Assembly: GCA_030696285.1 (NCBI GenBank)
Contig: JAUYSQ010000039.1
Span: 1 to 37,302 of the forward strand
Source: Sulfuricurvum sp.
Lineage (GTDB): Bacteria > Campylobacterota > Campylobacteria > Campylobacterales > Sulfurimonadaceae
DNA length: 37,302 nt
Direction of reading: 5' to 3'
Below the pieces are notes generated by a model. That model saw only the letters and a list, made by a program, of their open reading frames with translations, ran no database searches and had not been told where the DNA came from. This document shows, in pieces, positions 1-9,019 of the stretch. Made by a program: the position numbers and the translations under genes. Positions within the stretch are counted from its first letter, which is position 1. Each line of letters opens with the position of its first letter.

Positions 1-1
1 A

Positions 2-1432
2 TTAGCAAGAATAGGTAGTTTTAAACTCGAACGCTGTTGGGCGTGCTTCGTTTGGCCATACTTGTGTTTCAAATTTGTAGTGCTGGTAGGTATCAACAAA
101 TTCTGCTGTCATAACCGGCTGAAGGAACTCATTGTCTTTAATCAAAGATTCCAATGCACCACGAAGAGTGTGTGGCATTTGTGGAATCCCTTTTTCACGG
201 ATTTCATCGAGGCTAAGCTCAAACAAATCTTCATCCATAGGTCCGATTGGAACCATTTTATTTTTAATACCATCAAGACCGGCAAGTAGCATCGCTGTAA
301 ATGCAAGGTAAGGACAAGCCGTTGAATCCGGGAAACGCATTTCGATACGTGTCGCTTTTTCACCTGCACCGTATGGAACACGGCATGATGCTGAACGGTT
401 TTGGCTTGAATACGTCAAGATAGACGGTGCTTCAAATCCTGGGATAAGACGCTTGTATGAGTTGGTTGATGGATTGGTAAATGCTGAAACTGCACGTGCG
501 TGAGCGAAAACACCGCCAACATAGTGAAGTGCTGCTTCAGAAAGATTACTGTAACCACCCTCTTTGTAAAATGTATTTTTGCCGTCTTTCCAGATAGATT
601 GGTGAACGTGCATACCGTTACCGTTGTCTCCATAGAGAGGTTTTGGCATAAAGGTAACTGTTTTACCGTTAAGGTGCGCTACCATTTTGATAACGTATTT
701 AAGTTTTTGGACGTTGTCCGCTGCGTTTACAAGGGTATCAAATACGATACCGATTTCGCCTTGACCCTGTGCTACTTCGTGGTGACCCAAAATAACTTCA
801 AGACCTACTTGCTCTAATACTAACATCATCTCTGCGCGCAAATCAACCATTGTGTCGATTGGTGCAACAGGGAAGTAACCACCCTTGTTACGTGGGCGGT
901 GACCTGTGTTATAACCGTCTTTGAATGATTTTCCATCATTCCACTCACCCTCTTCGGTGTCTACTTCATAGTATGAACAGTTGACTTCATCGCGAATTTT
1001 GACATCATCAAAGACGAAAAATTCATTTTCAGGACCAAAATACGCAACATCACCTACTCCTGCATTTGCAAGATGTTCAAGTGCTTTTTTAGCAATTGAA
1101 CGAGGACATTTTTCATACGCTTGATTTTTATAAATATCGTACACGTCACAGAATACGATGATGGTCGGATCAGCAGTGAATGGGTCCATAAATGCTGACT
1201 CGGCATCTGGTTTTAGTAACATATCCGATTTATTAATTGGCTGCCATGCGTCGATAGATGAACCATCAAACGGAAGACCGCCTTCGAATTGACCTGCGTT
1301 AACCGCGCTCATACGGTAACTAACGTGATGCCATGTTCCTTTCATATCGGTGAAACGAAAATCTACAAACTGAACATCGTTCTCTTTACAAAAAGTGAAA
1401 AACTCATCGACACTGTTTACGAATTTACCCAT
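2..1432 (-). CDS. glnA: Type I glutamine synthetase
   Basis: Makes glutamine from glutamate, ammonia and ATP in the cytoplasm; the main ammonium-assimilating enzyme. The 476-residue length is normal for dodecameric GSI. Visible family signatures are [10 protein letters not shown] (ammonia/metal region), the [11 protein letters not shown] stretch and [15 protein letters not shown] near the active site. The start is an ATG with AGGAG six bases upstream. At the usual adenylylation loop the sequence reads [11 protein letters not shown], so residue 404 is Phe where enteric GlnA has the modified Tyr of NLYDLP. The same substitution is known from Helicobacter pylori GlnA, so control by a GlnE adenylyltransferase is unlikely here. 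It lies downstream of hisJ on the same strand but has its own promoter-like sequence. The gene is complete; its stop is one base from the window edge. Confidence 0.98.
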   Translation of the reverse strand: MGKFVNSVDEFFTFCKENDVQFVDFRFTDMKGTWHHVSYRMSAVNAGQFEGGLPFDGSSIDAWQPINKSDMLLKPDAESAFMDPFTADPTIIVFCDVYDIYKNQAYEKCPRSIAKKALEHLANAGVGDVAYFGPENEFFVFDDVKIRDEVNCSYYEVDTEEGEWNDGKSFKDGYNTGHRPRNKGGYFPVAPIDTMVDLRAEMMLVLEQVGLEVILGHHEVAQGQGEIGIVFDTLVNAADNVQKLKYVIKMVAHLNGKTVTFMPKPLYGDNGNGMHVHQSIWKDGKNTFYKEGGYSNLSEAALHYVGGVFAHARAVSAFTNPSTNSYKRLIPGFEAPSILTYSSQNRSASCRVPYGAGEKATRIEMRFPDSTACPYLAFTAMLLAGLDGIKNKMVPIGPMDEDLFELSLDEIREKGIPQMPHTLRGALESLIKDNEFLQPVMTAEFVDTYQHYKFETQVWPNEARPTAFEFKTTYSC

Positions 1433-1463
1433 GCAGTACTCCTGAAATAATAATAGTTCAAAA

Positions 1464-1469
1464 AGTATA
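1464..1469 (-). promoter_or_regulatory. Probable glnA -10 box (TATACT)
   Basis: Read on the minus strand, GCTATACT lies about 31 bases before the glnA ATG, leaving a leader of roughly 25 nt that contains the AGGAG ribosome site. There is no clear -35, which is usual for Campylobacterota. I see no obvious NtrC/sigma-54 GG-N10-GC element. Confidence 0.5.
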
Positions 1470-1498
1470 GCGAATTAAATGTTAAAGCTGAAAAGTAT

Positions 1499-1519
1499 AA
1501 TGATTAAAATTTAATCATT
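1499..1519. other. AT-rich inverted repeat at the hisJ 3' end
   Basis: AATGATTAAA and TTTAATCATT form a 10-bp inverted repeat around one central base. It overlaps the last codons and stop of hisJ and lies just upstream of the glnA promoter. It could be a weak AT-only terminator for hisJ or an operator for glnA; sequence alone does not decide. Confidence 0.45.
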
Positions 1520-2283
1520 GCACGTTCTCTGTTTCGATAAATCGCACATTCTGTATATCCTGCACTGCGTGCTAGAGCTTCAGCCTCGTGCGTAAACATC
1601 CCCACTTGATCGCTTCGGTGTGCATCTGAGCCAAACGTAATAGGGATTTCCAATTCGGCAATGGCTTCCAGTAAAAGCGATGACGGATACGCCTCTTTTA
1701 CAGGCTTGCGAAGGCCTGAAACGTTTATCTCGATCGCCATATTGGCTTTTTTAATCGCTTGCAGGGCATTTGCTGCCAATAAGCGTATATCGGTTTTCGG
1801 AAAAAATTTAAACACTTTCAGTAAATCCAAATGACCGACAATATCAAAATCTCCACTGTTCGCCATGGTTTCCACTAAATCAAAATAGCGGCTATAGACC
1901 GTATCCATATCCGCCGTATTGTATTTTGCAATGTATTCAGGGTTATCAAAACCCCACTCGTCAATAAAATGAACGGAACCGATCAAATAATCGCACGGGC
2001 GCTTTAATATACGTTCATCCATATATCCCGCAAGATAATCGACCTCATACCCCAAAAGGACAGTGATTTGATCGGAGTATCGCTCTTGCGCATCCTTCAC
2101 CCACTGCTCATACATTTCTATTTGCGAAAAATCCATTCGATATTCCGGATCATAACGCATGGGAGCATGGTCTGAAAACCCGAAATATTCCGTGCCGCAG
2201 GCAATAGCAGCTTCCACGTACTCATTGACGGTTCCTGTCGCATGATTGCACAGCACGGTATGATTATGGAGGTCAACTTTCAT
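1504..2283 (-). CDS. hisJ: PHP-family histidinol-phosphatase (HisJ type)
   Basis: A 259-residue PHP-domain phosphoesterase expected to dephosphorylate L-histidinol phosphate in histidine synthesis. Metal-binding motifs are in the usual order: the N-terminal HNHTVLCNHA block (residues 6-15), GFSDHAP near residue 35, GSVHFIDEW in the middle, FDIVGHLDLLK after residue 150 and the C-terminal FGSDAHRSDQVG. This pattern and length match the HisJ_fam group. A GGAAATAGAG ribosome site precedes the ATG. It is divergent from the CheZ-like gene and shares a compact bidirectional promoter with it. No other his gene is in the window, so the exact substrate rests on family assignment; another PHP phosphatase activity is possible. 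Confidence 0.85.
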   Translation of the reverse strand: MKVDLHNHTVLCNHATGTVNEYVEAAIACGTEYFGFSDHAPMRYDPEYRMDFSQIEMYEQWVKDAQERYSDQITVLLGYEVDYLAGYMDERILKRPCDYLIGSVHFIDEWGFDNPEYIAKYNTADMDTVYSRYFDLVETMANSGDFDIVGHLDLLKVFKFFPKTDIRLLAANALQAIKKANMAIEINVSGLRKPVKEAYPSSLLLEAIAELEIPITFGSDAHRSDQVGMFTHEAEALARSAGYTECAIYRNRERAMIKF

Positions 2284-2318
2284 TCTCTATTTCCTATTGA
2301 AACTAATGATTTTAATGA

Positions 2319-2325
2319 TATTATA
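2319..2325. promoter_or_regulatory. Overlapping divergent -10 boxes
   Basis: The 7-mer TATTATA reads TATTAT on the plus strand (2319-2324, toward the CheZ-like gene) and TATAAT on the minus strand (2320-2325, toward hisJ). Predicted transcripts start about 24 nt before the plus ATG and about 30 nt before the minus ATG; both leaders contain a ribosome site (GAGGT and AGGAAAT). One symmetric box may serve both directions. Confidence 0.55.
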
Positions 2326-2354
2326 GTGCAATTTTTCAAACGAGGTAGCTACTT

Positions 2355-3041
2355 ATGACGCAAGAAGAACTTGATGCCCTTATGAACGAAGATTTTGAGC
2401 TAGAAGAGACCGCTGACGCGGATGAGGGCGGTGAGGAAATCAGTAAAAACATGAATAGTACAGACAATCCGAATGATTATCGTGTTTCCGCACTGCACAG
2501 CTGGCCGCCGCCGCCTCCCACAGATGATAATAAAATGGTCCATCAGCTCGATGATGTCACCAAAGAGAGTGAAGAAAAAGCATCTGAAATTTTTGACCTC
2601 ATCGAAGTGATTAGCAATGATTTAGGTGATGGTGAAAAGCATATCAAGAGTGTCAAAGCTATTATTGACTCCAATATTGCACTTTTTACGACACTGCACG
2701 CTAAGTTTCCTCACGTCGAGGCATTTGAAGCGCAAATCCTCCAAAACACAGAAGCCAAAGAAAAACTGGATGCGGTAGAGCAAATCCTCCAAGATGGAGG
2801 AGATGCTATCATGAATGTTATGGATATCATGCAGTACCAAGACATTCACCGCCAAAAAATCGAGCGTGTTATCAATGTTATGCGTGCCCTCTCAACGTAT
2901 ATGAACCATCTTTTTTCAGGCAAAATCGACGATAGCAAGCGAGTTGGATCGGCCGTACATCTCCCTGGAGACACAACAACCGATGATGTTGTAAGCAGTG
3001 ACGATATTGAAGCATTATTGGCTTCTTTTGGACAAAAGTAA
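2355..3041 (+). CDS. cheZ: CheZ-like CheY-P phosphatase
   Basis: A 228-residue acidic, mostly helical protein resembling the remote CheZ of Campylobacterota (HP0170 in H. pylori). The diagnostic stretch is IMQYQDIHRQKIERVI, which carries the CheZ catalytic pattern D-x-x-x-Q at Asp163 and Gln167, inside a predicted long hairpin (residues about 68-190). The C-terminal tail SSDDIEALLASFG resembles the CheY-binding tail of CheZ. The N-terminus MTQEELDALMNED resembles the CheY-binding peptide of FliM/FliN. A proline run follows Trp50. Expected role: dephosphorylation of CheY-P to reset flagellar switching. Its downstream neighbour is a U32 enzyme, the same pairing as HP0170/HP0169. A GAGGT ribosome site precedes the ATG. 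Confidence 0.85.
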   Translation: MTQEELDALMNEDFELEETADADEGGEEISKNMNSTDNPNDYRVSALHSWPPPPPTDDNKMVHQLDDVTKESEEKASEIFDLIEVISNDLGDGEKHIKSVKAIIDSNIALFTTLHAKFPHVEAFEAQILQNTEAKEKLDAVEQILQDGGDAIMNVMDIMQYQDIHRQKIERVINVMRALSTYMNHLFSGKIDDSKRVGSAVHLPGDTTTDDVVSSDDIEALLASFGQK

Positions 3042-3062
3042 CACCTCTTCGTCAAACTATAA

Positions 3063-3090
3063 AAGCTGGATACCCGCCTGTGCGGGTACC
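3063..3090. repeat. Repeat family A, partial copy (single hairpin)
   Basis: A single hairpin unit, GGATACCCGCC-tgt-GCGGGTA, preceded by AAAGCT as in the full copies. It lacks the TCGTCATTC end, so it is probably a decayed half-element beside the full copy that follows. Confidence 0.6.
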
Positions 3091-3129
3091 TCACAGAGGC
3101 TCTTGTGCCCTATAGGGTATGATGGAATT

Positions 3130-3210
3130 TCGTCATTCTCGGACTTGATCCGGGAATCCATCCCCTGTAAAACTATCAAAGCTGGATTCCCGCCTTCGCG
3201 GGAATGACGA
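3130..3210. repeat. Repeat family A, full copy 1
   Basis: Begins TCGTCATTC and ends GAATGACGA (terminal inverted repeat). It contains two internal hairpins: CGGACTTGATCCGGG at the left and CCCGCCTTCGCGGG at the right. It is intergenic between the CheZ-like gene and trhP, and it may also act as a transcription attenuator because of its GC-rich stems. Confidence 0.85.
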
Positions 3211-3288
3211 TTAACCCACAAGTTTCATCTAATGAATACTTTTTTTACGATAAAATTCCCTAAAATTAAAACGAATGGTAAAAGACTT

Positions 3289-4581
3289 TTGAAAAAAGTG
3301 GAGCTCCTCTCCCCTGCGGGAAATTTAGAAAAACTCAAAATCGCTATCGATTACGGCGCAGACGCTGTTTATGGCGGAGTAAGTCATTTCTCGCTTCGTA
3401 TCCGCTCCGGCAAAGAGTTTGATCTGGAAAGTTTCAAAGAGGGGATCGATTACGCCCATGCGCGAGGACGCAAAGTCTACGTTACTATCAACGGGTTCCC
3501 TTTTAACTCTCAACTGAAACTTCTGAAAGAGCATATTGCTACGATGGCATCGCTCGAACCCGATGCGTTCATCGTCGCAACTCCCGGTGTTCTCAAACTT
3601 GCCCACCAAATCGCACCTCATATTCCACTGCATCTCTCTACCCAAGCCAATGTGATGAATGTCCTCGATGCACAGGTTTATTACGATATGGGAGCACGTC
3701 GTATCATCGCTGCACGGGAAATTTCACTCAAAGATCTCATCCAGATCAAAGCCGAACTTCCCGATTTGGAAATCGAAGTGTTTGTCCATGGATCGATGTG
3801 TTTTGCCTACAGCGGCCGATGTCTCATCTCCACGCTCCAAAGCGGTCGTGTTCCCAATCGCGGAAGCTGTGCCAACGACTGCCGGTTTCCGTATGAAATG
3901 TATGCCGCCAATCCTGAAACAGGAACCCTGTTTAAACTCGAAGAGCATGAAGGGATCGGGACATACATCATGAATTCCAAAGACCTCAATCTAGCCAGCC
4001 ATATCCAAGAGATTTTAGAGAGCGGTGCTATCGACTCGGTCAAAGTGGAAGGGCGTACGAAAGCTCCCTATTATGCTGCCCTCACGGCAAAAACCTATCG
4101 TCGTGCCATTGACGATTATTATACGGGTCAGTTCGATGGAGAGAGCTATCAGCGCGAACTCTCGACGATGCAAAATCGTGGCTTTACCGATGCCTATCTC
4201 ATCAACCGTCCTTTTGAAAAACATGACACTCAAAATCTCGATTTCACAATGATGATGGGAACCCATCAAGTGTCTGGAATGGTTGATGAATCGGGAGAAT
4301 TTTTCGAGTGTAAATACAAAACTTTTCCCAATGACGTGATGGAAATTGTCGCCCCAGCCGATGCCCTCATCGAAGAAGTTGATAACGAAATCGGAACCAT
4401 TCGCCGTGAAGGCGACCAATGGGTTATAGTTTTCAAACAACTGCTTGCTGAAAATGGGAAAGTCTGGGATCAGGTGCACAGTGGCAATCTTAACCGTTTT
4501 AAGCTCCCGGCCATGCTTCCCCACTTCACCTTTTTTCGTATTCCTGCGACGGAAGATATGGGAATTGGGACAAGATGCTAG
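3289..4581 (+). CDS. trhP: U32-family tRNA uridine hydroxylation protein (TrhP/YegQ-like)
   Basis: From the preferred start the protein is 430 residues: ELLSPAGNLEKLKIAIDYGADAVYGG opens the U32 domain directly. The cluster-binding region reads HGSMCFAYSGRC, then about 15 residues on, GSCANDCRFPYE, giving the four cysteines typical of the [4Fe-4S] U32 enzymes. GTYIMNSKDL and KVEGRTKAPYY are shared with E. coli TrhP (YegQ), which uses prephenate to make 5-hydroxyuridine at tRNA position 34. Older annotations call the family collagenase or peptidase; that function is doubtful. Start choice: the ATG at 3232 adds a non-conserved, lysine-rich 19-residue extension without a ribosome site, so I prefer the TTG at 3289, which gives the family N-terminus. 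Its stop codon abuts a family A repeat. Confidence 0.85.
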   Translation: MKKVELLSPAGNLEKLKIAIDYGADAVYGGVSHFSLRIRSGKEFDLESFKEGIDYAHARGRKVYVTINGFPFNSQLKLLKEHIATMASLEPDAFIVATPGVLKLAHQIAPHIPLHLSTQANVMNVLDAQVYYDMGARRIIAAREISLKDLIQIKAELPDLEIEVFVHGSMCFAYSGRCLISTLQSGRVPNRGSCANDCRFPYEMYAANPETGTLFKLEEHEGIGTYIMNSKDLNLASHIQEILESGAIDSVKVEGRTKAPYYAALTAKTYRRAIDDYYTGQFDGESYQRELSTMQNRGFTDAYLINRPFEKHDTQNLDFTMMMGTHQVSGMVDESGEFFECKYKTFPNDVMEIVAPADALIEEVDNEIGTIRREGDQWVIVFKQLLAENGKVWDQVHSGNLNRFKLPAMLPHFTFFRIPATEDMGIGTRC

Positions 4582-4650
4582 TCGTCATTCCGGGCCACGA
4601 CACGGGATCCATTGATTATATTGGATTCCGTATCAAGTACGGGATGACAA
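4582..4650. repeat. Repeat family A, copy 2
   Basis: Starts GTCGTCATTCC right after the trhP stop codon and ends CGGGATGACA. The internal stems are CCGGGCCACGACACGGG and CCGTATCAAGTACGGG. It is the most diverged full-length copy and sits between trhP and the purE operon. Confidence 0.8.
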
Positions 4651-4678
4651 ATAAATTCAAAAATCAAGAAGGAAAACA

Positions 4679-5173
4679 ATGAAATTTGTATCAATAATTA
4701 TGGGGAGTAAGAGCGATTTTGACGTTATGAAATCGTGCTCGGACACATTTGAAGAATTTGGCGTTGCTTACGAGCTTATTATATCCTCTGCACACCGCTC
4801 TCCTGAACGTACCAAAGATTACGTTATCGCAGCGGAAGCCAAAGGTGCTCAAGTATTTATTGCAGCTGCCGGTATGGCGGCACATCTTGCAGGTGTTTTA
4901 GCGTCTAAAACGATCAAACCTATCATCGGCGTACCGATGAGCGCATCGGCACTTAGCGGTATCGACGCACTTTTATCCACCGTTCAAATGCCTGCTGGAA
5001 TGCCTGTAGCAACAGTTGCTATCGGTAAAGCGGGAGCAATTAACTCAGCTTATCTCGCAATGCAGATTTTAGCACTTGAAAACGATGAATTACGGATGAA
5101 GCTCCAAGAAGACCGTATCGCGAAAGCAAAAAAAGTAGAGATGGATTCTATGGAAATAGAAACCATCCTATAA
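4679..5173 (+). CDS. purE: N5-carboxyaminoimidazole ribonucleotide mutase (PurE class I)
   Basis: Converts N5-CAIR to CAIR in de novo purine synthesis. The 164-residue length fits class I PurE. Visible motifs are IIMGSKSDFDVM (substrate phosphate loop), SSAHRSPERT with the catalytic His, AAAGMAAHLAGV, and GVPMSASALSGIDALLSTVQMPAGMPVATV. The ATG is preceded by AAGGAAA at good spacing. It heads a four-gene run (purE, coiled-coil protein, DUF89, glyQ) with an 11-bp gap to the next gene. The C-terminal tail after residue 140 is a charged helix. Nothing unusual was seen. Confidence 0.98.
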   Translation: MKFVSIIMGSKSDFDVMKSCSDTFEEFGVAYELIISSAHRSPERTKDYVIAAEAKGAQVFIAAAGMAAHLAGVLASKTIKPIIGVPMSASALSGIDALLSTVQMPAGMPVATVAIGKAGAINSAYLAMQILALENDELRMKLQEDRIAKAKKVEMDSMEIETIL

Positions 5174-5184
5174 AAGGCAGCATA

Positions 5185-5661
5185 ATGCACGAGCACTGGA
5201 TGAGTATCGATGAGTATGCCAGATTGACCCAAATGGATCGCAATTCGGTAGAATCACTCATCGTTCGCGGTAAACTTGTCACGATTGTCGAAGATGGAGA
5301 GATCCGCATCGATCCCTCACAAGGGATGTCTGGAATCGTCCCTGCATCGCTCACAGCGCTTAGCGCTTCCCAAGCGGATGTCACGATCGGTGCGAGCTTC
5401 GTCGAAAAAACAATCGGCACCATTATCAACCTTCATGAAAAAGTGCTCGTAGCCAAAGAAGAGACGATCGAGTCGATCAAAAATGAGAACCTTTTTTTAC
5501 GAGAGGCTCTTGGCTCGCTTCAAGAACTTTACGATGAGGACCGTCGAACCATCGCCGTCCTCACCGAACAACTCAAACTTTCCCATCAAGAAGTCGAGTT
5601 TATGCGCCGTAAGTACAAACTTATGTGGGGTAAAGTGATCGAAGATCATGCCTCACAATGA
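5185..5661 (+). CDS. Conserved Campylobacterota protein with N-terminal helix-turn-helix-like segment and coiled coil
   Basis: A 158-residue protein of unknown function. Residues 1-45 (WMSIDEYARLTQMDRNSVESLIVRGKL) look like an excisionase/MerR-type helix-turn-helix that reads a short helix and wing. The middle (about 55-75) is Ala/Ser-rich, and residues 75-150 form a long charged helix with heptad character, ending MRRKYKLMWGKVIEDH. It resembles the Campylobacterota DUF3972 group, a name I recall rather than can verify. AAGG lies seven bases before the ATG. Its stop overlaps the next ATG (ATGA), so it is translationally coupled to the DUF89 gene. A DNA-binding or cytoskeleton-like role is possible, but no function is claimed. 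Confidence 0.85.
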   Translation: MHEHWMSIDEYARLTQMDRNSVESLIVRGKLVTIVEDGEIRIDPSQGMSGIVPASLTALSASQADVTIGASFVEKTIGTIINLHEKVLVAKEETIESIKNENLFLREALGSLQELYDEDRRTIAVLTEQLKLSHQEVEFMRRKYKLMWGKVIEDHASQ

Positions 5662-6515
5662 CCATTCAGTCAGAATGTATCGGATGTATTATTGCCCAAA
5701 GCCAACGCGTTTGCCTAGCGATTCATGCGGATGATGTTTTAACCACAAAAATCGTCTCTTTCGTCGAAGCTTCTCTTTCAAACGCCGATTTCACCCTCTC
5801 TCCTCCCGTAATCGCCGCACCTTTATATGAGCAAATGGCTCTTTTTGCGGATAAAATCGACCTTTATGATGACGAAAAAAAGCATGCTACTGCTCAAGCA
5901 CAACACTATATGCCATTTTTACGTGAAACCATCACACAAAACAGTGACCCATTTATGGCTCTTCTCAAAACAGCCGTCGTGGGCAATGTGATCGATTTGG
6001 CCGCTGAAGTGACATTTGATTTGCATGGGGCAATTATGTCAGTGTTTGATACCCCTTTTGCCCATGATGATTCCCGTGCATTACGTGAAAAACTCACCCT
6101 GGCTAAAACGCTTCTCTACATCGGTGACAATACCGGTGAGCATCTTTTTGATGCATTGGCGATCGAGTCCCTCCAAAAACTGTATCCCGAACTGGACATT
6201 ACCTATCTGGTACGAGGCAATTTCATCATCAATGATGTCACGATGGAAGAGGCAGTAGACGCAGGGATGGATCAACTCTGTTCGCTGATGAATAGCGGCG
6301 TAAACACTCCCGGCTTTGTCTATGAGCGCGCATTGTCCGAAGCACAAACTCTTTTTGACACCGCCGATGTTATCCTCGCAAAAGGGATGGGAAATTACGA
6401 ATGTATGACTCCGACAAAACGGACTGATATCTGTTTTTTACTCAAAGTGAAATGTTCGGTAGTCTCCCATTCGTTGGGTCATGAGATTGGTTCTATCATC
6501 TGTAAGATAAATTAA
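5658..6515 (+). CDS. DUF89 (ARMT1-like) metal-dependent phosphatase
   Basis: A 285-residue DUF89 protein. Visible family features: an N-terminal CIGC motif (residues 7-10), GNVIDL near residue 112, the core YIGDNTGEHLFDALAIE (equivalent to the DNAGE-x-x-x-D metal site), VRGNFIINDVTMEEA, and the C-terminal ILAKGMGNYECM. Family members hydrolyse sugar phosphates or damaged phosphometabolites with Mn or Ni and are proposed damage-control enzymes. The substrate cannot be read from sequence. It starts inside the stop of the preceding gene (ATGA overlap) and is followed after 34 bp by glyQ, so it probably belongs to the purE transcript. Confidence 0.88.
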   Translation: MTIQSECIGCIIAQSQRVCLAIHADDVLTTKIVSFVEASLSNADFTLSPPVIAAPLYEQMALFADKIDLYDDEKKHATAQAQHYMPFLRETITQNSDPFMALLKTAVVGNVIDLAAEVTFDLHGAIMSVFDTPFAHDDSRALREKLTLAKTLLYIGDNTGEHLFDALAIESLQKLYPELDITYLVRGNFIINDVTMEEAVDAGMDQLCSLMNSGVNTPGFVYERALSEAQTLFDTADVILAKGMGNYECMTPTKRTDICFLLKVKCSVVSHSLGHEIGSIICKIN

Positions 6516-6549
6516 GTTAGAATAACACACTTTTTTATGGGAACTTTTA

Positions 6550-7431
6550 ATGATAACTTTTGGTGATATGCTTTTAAAACTTCAACAATTTTGGAATGAG
6601 CAAGGGTGTGCAATTGTTCAGCCTTACGACATTGCTGCAGGTGCTGGGACATTTCATCCGGCAACCTTTTTACGTTCACTCGATTCACAGCCGTGGGCAG
6701 TTGCCTATGTTGCCCCCAGCCGTCGACCGACAGATGGCCGTTACGGCGAAAATCCGAACCGTTTGGGAAGCTACTATCAGTTTCAAGTCCTCATCAAACC
6801 TAGCCCTGAGAATATCCAAGAACTCTATCTCAAAAGTCTCGAATATTTAGGACTTAACCTCAAAGAACACGATATCCGTTTTGTCGAGGACAATTGGGAA
6901 TCTCCGACATTGGGCGCATGGGGTCTGGGCTGGGAAGTGTGGCTCAATGGTATGGAAGTGACACAATTTACCTATTTTCAGCAAGTGGGCGGTGTTGCAT
7001 GTGATCCAGTAGCCGTTGAGATCACCTACGGGACAGAGCGTCTCGCAATGTATCTCCAAGGAGTCGATACCGTATTTGATATTGTTTGGAGCGAAAATAA
7101 ATTTGGCAAGACTCTCTACCGTGATATCCACAAAGAAGGGGAGATCGAATTTAGCAAATACAATTTTGAAATTGCCGATACTGCCATGCTTTTTCACGAA
7201 TTCGAAGCCAAAGCTGCCGAGTGTAAACGATGCTTGGAGGCTCTTCTTCCCCTTCCTGCTTACGATCTGTGCATGATGGCATCCCATACATTTAATACCC
7301 TCGATGCACGCAAAGCGATTTCAGTAACGGAACGTGCCAACTACATTTTAAAAATTCGTGAACTTTCCCGTGGATGTGCAGAACTGTATAAATCTCAAGA
7401 AGAAGAACGAGTACAAAGAGTTAAAGCCTAA
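6550..7431 (+). CDS. glyQ: Glycyl-tRNA synthetase alpha subunit
   Basis: The catalytic class II subunit of the alpha2beta2 glycyl-tRNA synthetase; 293 residues is standard. Motifs include [49 protein letters not shown] (motif 2 region) and [31 protein letters not shown]. The beta subunit gene (glyS) is not in the window, so the two subunits are encoded apart. The leader has TTAGAAT about 30 bases upstream, a possible promoter of its own, and only a weak GGGAAC ribosome site. Its stop codon overlaps the stop of the convergent diguanylate cyclase gene by 4 bp, leaving no room for an intergenic terminator. Confidence 0.98.
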   Translation: MITFGDMLLKLQQFWNEQGCAIVQPYDIAAGAGTFHPATFLRSLDSQPWAVAYVAPSRRPTDGRYGENPNRLGSYYQFQVLIKPSPENIQELYLKSLEYLGLNLKEHDIRFVEDNWESPTLGAWGLGWEVWLNGMEVTQFTYFQQVGGVACDPVAVEITYGTERLAMYLQGVDTVFDIVWSENKFGKTLYRDIHKEGEIEFSKYNFEIADTAMLFHEFEAKAAECKRCLEALLPLPAYDLCMMASHTFNTLDARKAISVTERANYILKIRELSRGCAELYKSQEEERVQRVKA

Positions 7432-8978
7432 GTACTCTTTGGGCACACTTGATTTCGTCCGCTCTTTTTTGCTTCATAAAGGAGATGATCCGCACGAGCA
7501 ATCAAGTTTTCACGACCCTCTCCCTCTTCAAGCTGTACGACCCCAAAACTGCAACTCATAGATCCATGTCTAAAATGATACTTTTCAATAATGACACGAA
7601 GCTCTTCGGCAACACTGCACGCTTGATTCAATGGGGTATTGGGCAAAATAATGATAAATTCTTCCCCTCCCCATCGTCCTAAAATATCACTTTCACGCAA
7701 ACGTTTCTGAATAATACGACAGAGATCAATCAATGCTTCATCGCCTACTTGATGACCATAATTGTCATTAATTTTCTTAAAATAATCAATGTCGAAAAAA
7801 ATAAGACTAAGCGATTGCTGATGCCTGCTTGTATACCCAATGAAGTATTTTATTTGCGATGCAATATAACTTCGATTTGCAACTTTAGTCAATTTGTCCG
7901 TATTGGCCAAAGCGGACAATAAAGACTGATTAAATCGTAACCGATAAACCAATCCTGTCAAAAGAGACGTCACGACAGTAGCAAACAAAATGACCATTAG
8001 AAACATAGCAATGAAATTTTTTTGCATCGAAGTAATCTCTTTATCCAACACATACGCTATGACATACCCGACTTTATGACGATCAAAACTTTGCAACGGA
8101 TTAAACATCACAAGATAATCTTGATCGTCAATAGTGGTCATACACACACCATACGTGTCGGATAGTAAAATTTTTTTGAATTGCTTTTGAATCTTTTGAT
8201 TGATGGTAACAAGGAGTTCCCTCGAAATTAACGGATCTACAACTGCCTCCAGCTGGTTATCGCTGTAAAAGTCTGGACTTAAGGAAGAGACCGAGTAATT
8301 GGATCTTTCCTCTAAGAAGGTTGTTTTTTCAACGACCGATTTAGCCAGAATAAGATCATAATGAGCAGGATAAAGTGTTTTTGCCTGCTGACGGATGGCT
8401 TCAAAAGAGTAGGAGAGTTCTACTGTTCCCACAAAGTTTCCATCATCAAACAGAGGGAAAACGTGTCGGAATCCATTGAAAATACGCCCCTCCTCAAAAC
8501 CACTTACACTTTGATGTGTCTGATTGACCCAATCAACTGAAGGGCGAATCCCCTGCAATGAATCCCCAAATTTATTCGGACGGTGAAACCGTAAAAAACT
8601 AATGGATCCGGGAAGATGAAATTGGAGTTGTCGTACGTTATTATTTTCGAGAGTAAGATAGAGTTTGTTTAACTCTTGATAAAGTTGTGCACGCAATGCC
8701 GCTTGTGTTTGAGGATCTGCATGTATTGCTTTCGCCATTAACTTTGTAATATGCGGCGTGTTGATCGACGTTTCAAATGTCGTTTTAGCGATGATATCAA
8801 ACGATAAGCGAAGTGATTCAAGTCCTGCATGATGCGTTTCAAACTCTTTTTCCAGATGCAAATCATGCTGTGTTTGGTACATTGCATATAACAAATACGC
8901 AATCACACCCAATTGTATGCTCCATGCCAAAAGACCACTTGAAACATACTGCCAAAAACGAGGTTTTTTCGTTATCAT
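7428..8978 (-). CDS. Membrane diguanylate cyclase with Cache-like periplasmic sensor
   Basis: A 516-residue inner-membrane enzyme expected to make c-di-GMP. Order: TM1 (about 14-32), a periplasmic region of roughly 290 residues containing [20 protein letters not shown] and GTVELSYSF, a Cache-type sensor pattern; TM2 (about 328-352); then the GGDEF domain (about 365-510). The catalytic motif is GGEEF at 437-441, preceded by RESD at 428-431 with five residues between, the canonical inhibitory I-site, so product feedback is expected. [20 protein letters not shown] is the substrate/metal helix. The stimulus is unknown. The -10 box lies six bases before the ATG and no ribosome site is seen, so the mRNA is probably leaderless. 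It is divergent from recD2. Confidence 0.93.
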   Translation of the reverse strand: MITKKPRFWQYVSSGLLAWSIQLGVIAYLLYAMYQTQHDLHLEKEFETHHAGLESLRLSFDIIAKTTFETSINTPHITKLMAKAIHADPQTQAALRAQLYQELNKLYLTLENNNVRQLQFHLPGSISFLRFHRPNKFGDSLQGIRPSVDWVNQTHQSVSGFEEGRIFNGFRHVFPLFDDGNFVGTVELSYSFEAIRQQAKTLYPAHYDLILAKSVVEKTTFLEERSNYSVSSLSPDFYSDNQLEAVVDPLISRELLVTINQKIQKQFKKILLSDTYGVCMTTIDDQDYLVMFNPLQSFDRHKVGYVIAYVLDKEITSMQKNFIAMFLMVILFATVVTSLLTGLVYRLRFNQSLLSALANTDKLTKVANRSYIASQIKYFIGYTSRHQQSLSLIFFDIDYFKKINDNYGHQVGDEALIDLCRIIQKRLRESDILGRWGGEEFIIILPNTPLNQACSVAEELRVIIEKYHFRHGSMSCSFGVVQLEEGEGRENLIARADHLLYEAKKSGRNQVCPKST

Positions 8979-8984
8979 ATAATT

Positions 8985-8990
8985 ATTATA
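8985..8990 (-). promoter_or_regulatory. -10 box of a leaderless diguanylate cyclase transcript
   Basis: On the minus strand GCTATAAT is followed by six bases and then the ATG, so the transcript should start at or next to the A of the start codon. No Shine-Dalgarno sequence lies between. Confidence 0.6.
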
Positions 8991-9019
8991 GCCTACAAAA
9001 TCTATAAAAAGATTGATTT

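Noticed and set aside
3063-3210. CRISPR-like array from the repeated GGATTCCCGCC units
   Set aside because: The units are palindromic halves of the dispersed element, with no uniform repeats, regular spacers or cas genes.
3232-3288. ATG 3232 as the trhP start
   Set aside because: No ribosome site and no family similarity in the added 19 residues.
7428-7431. Frameshift or sequencing error at the overlapping stops of glyQ and the diguanylate cyclase gene
   Set aside because: Both proteins have normal lengths and ends; a 4-bp convergent overlap is acceptable in a compact genome.
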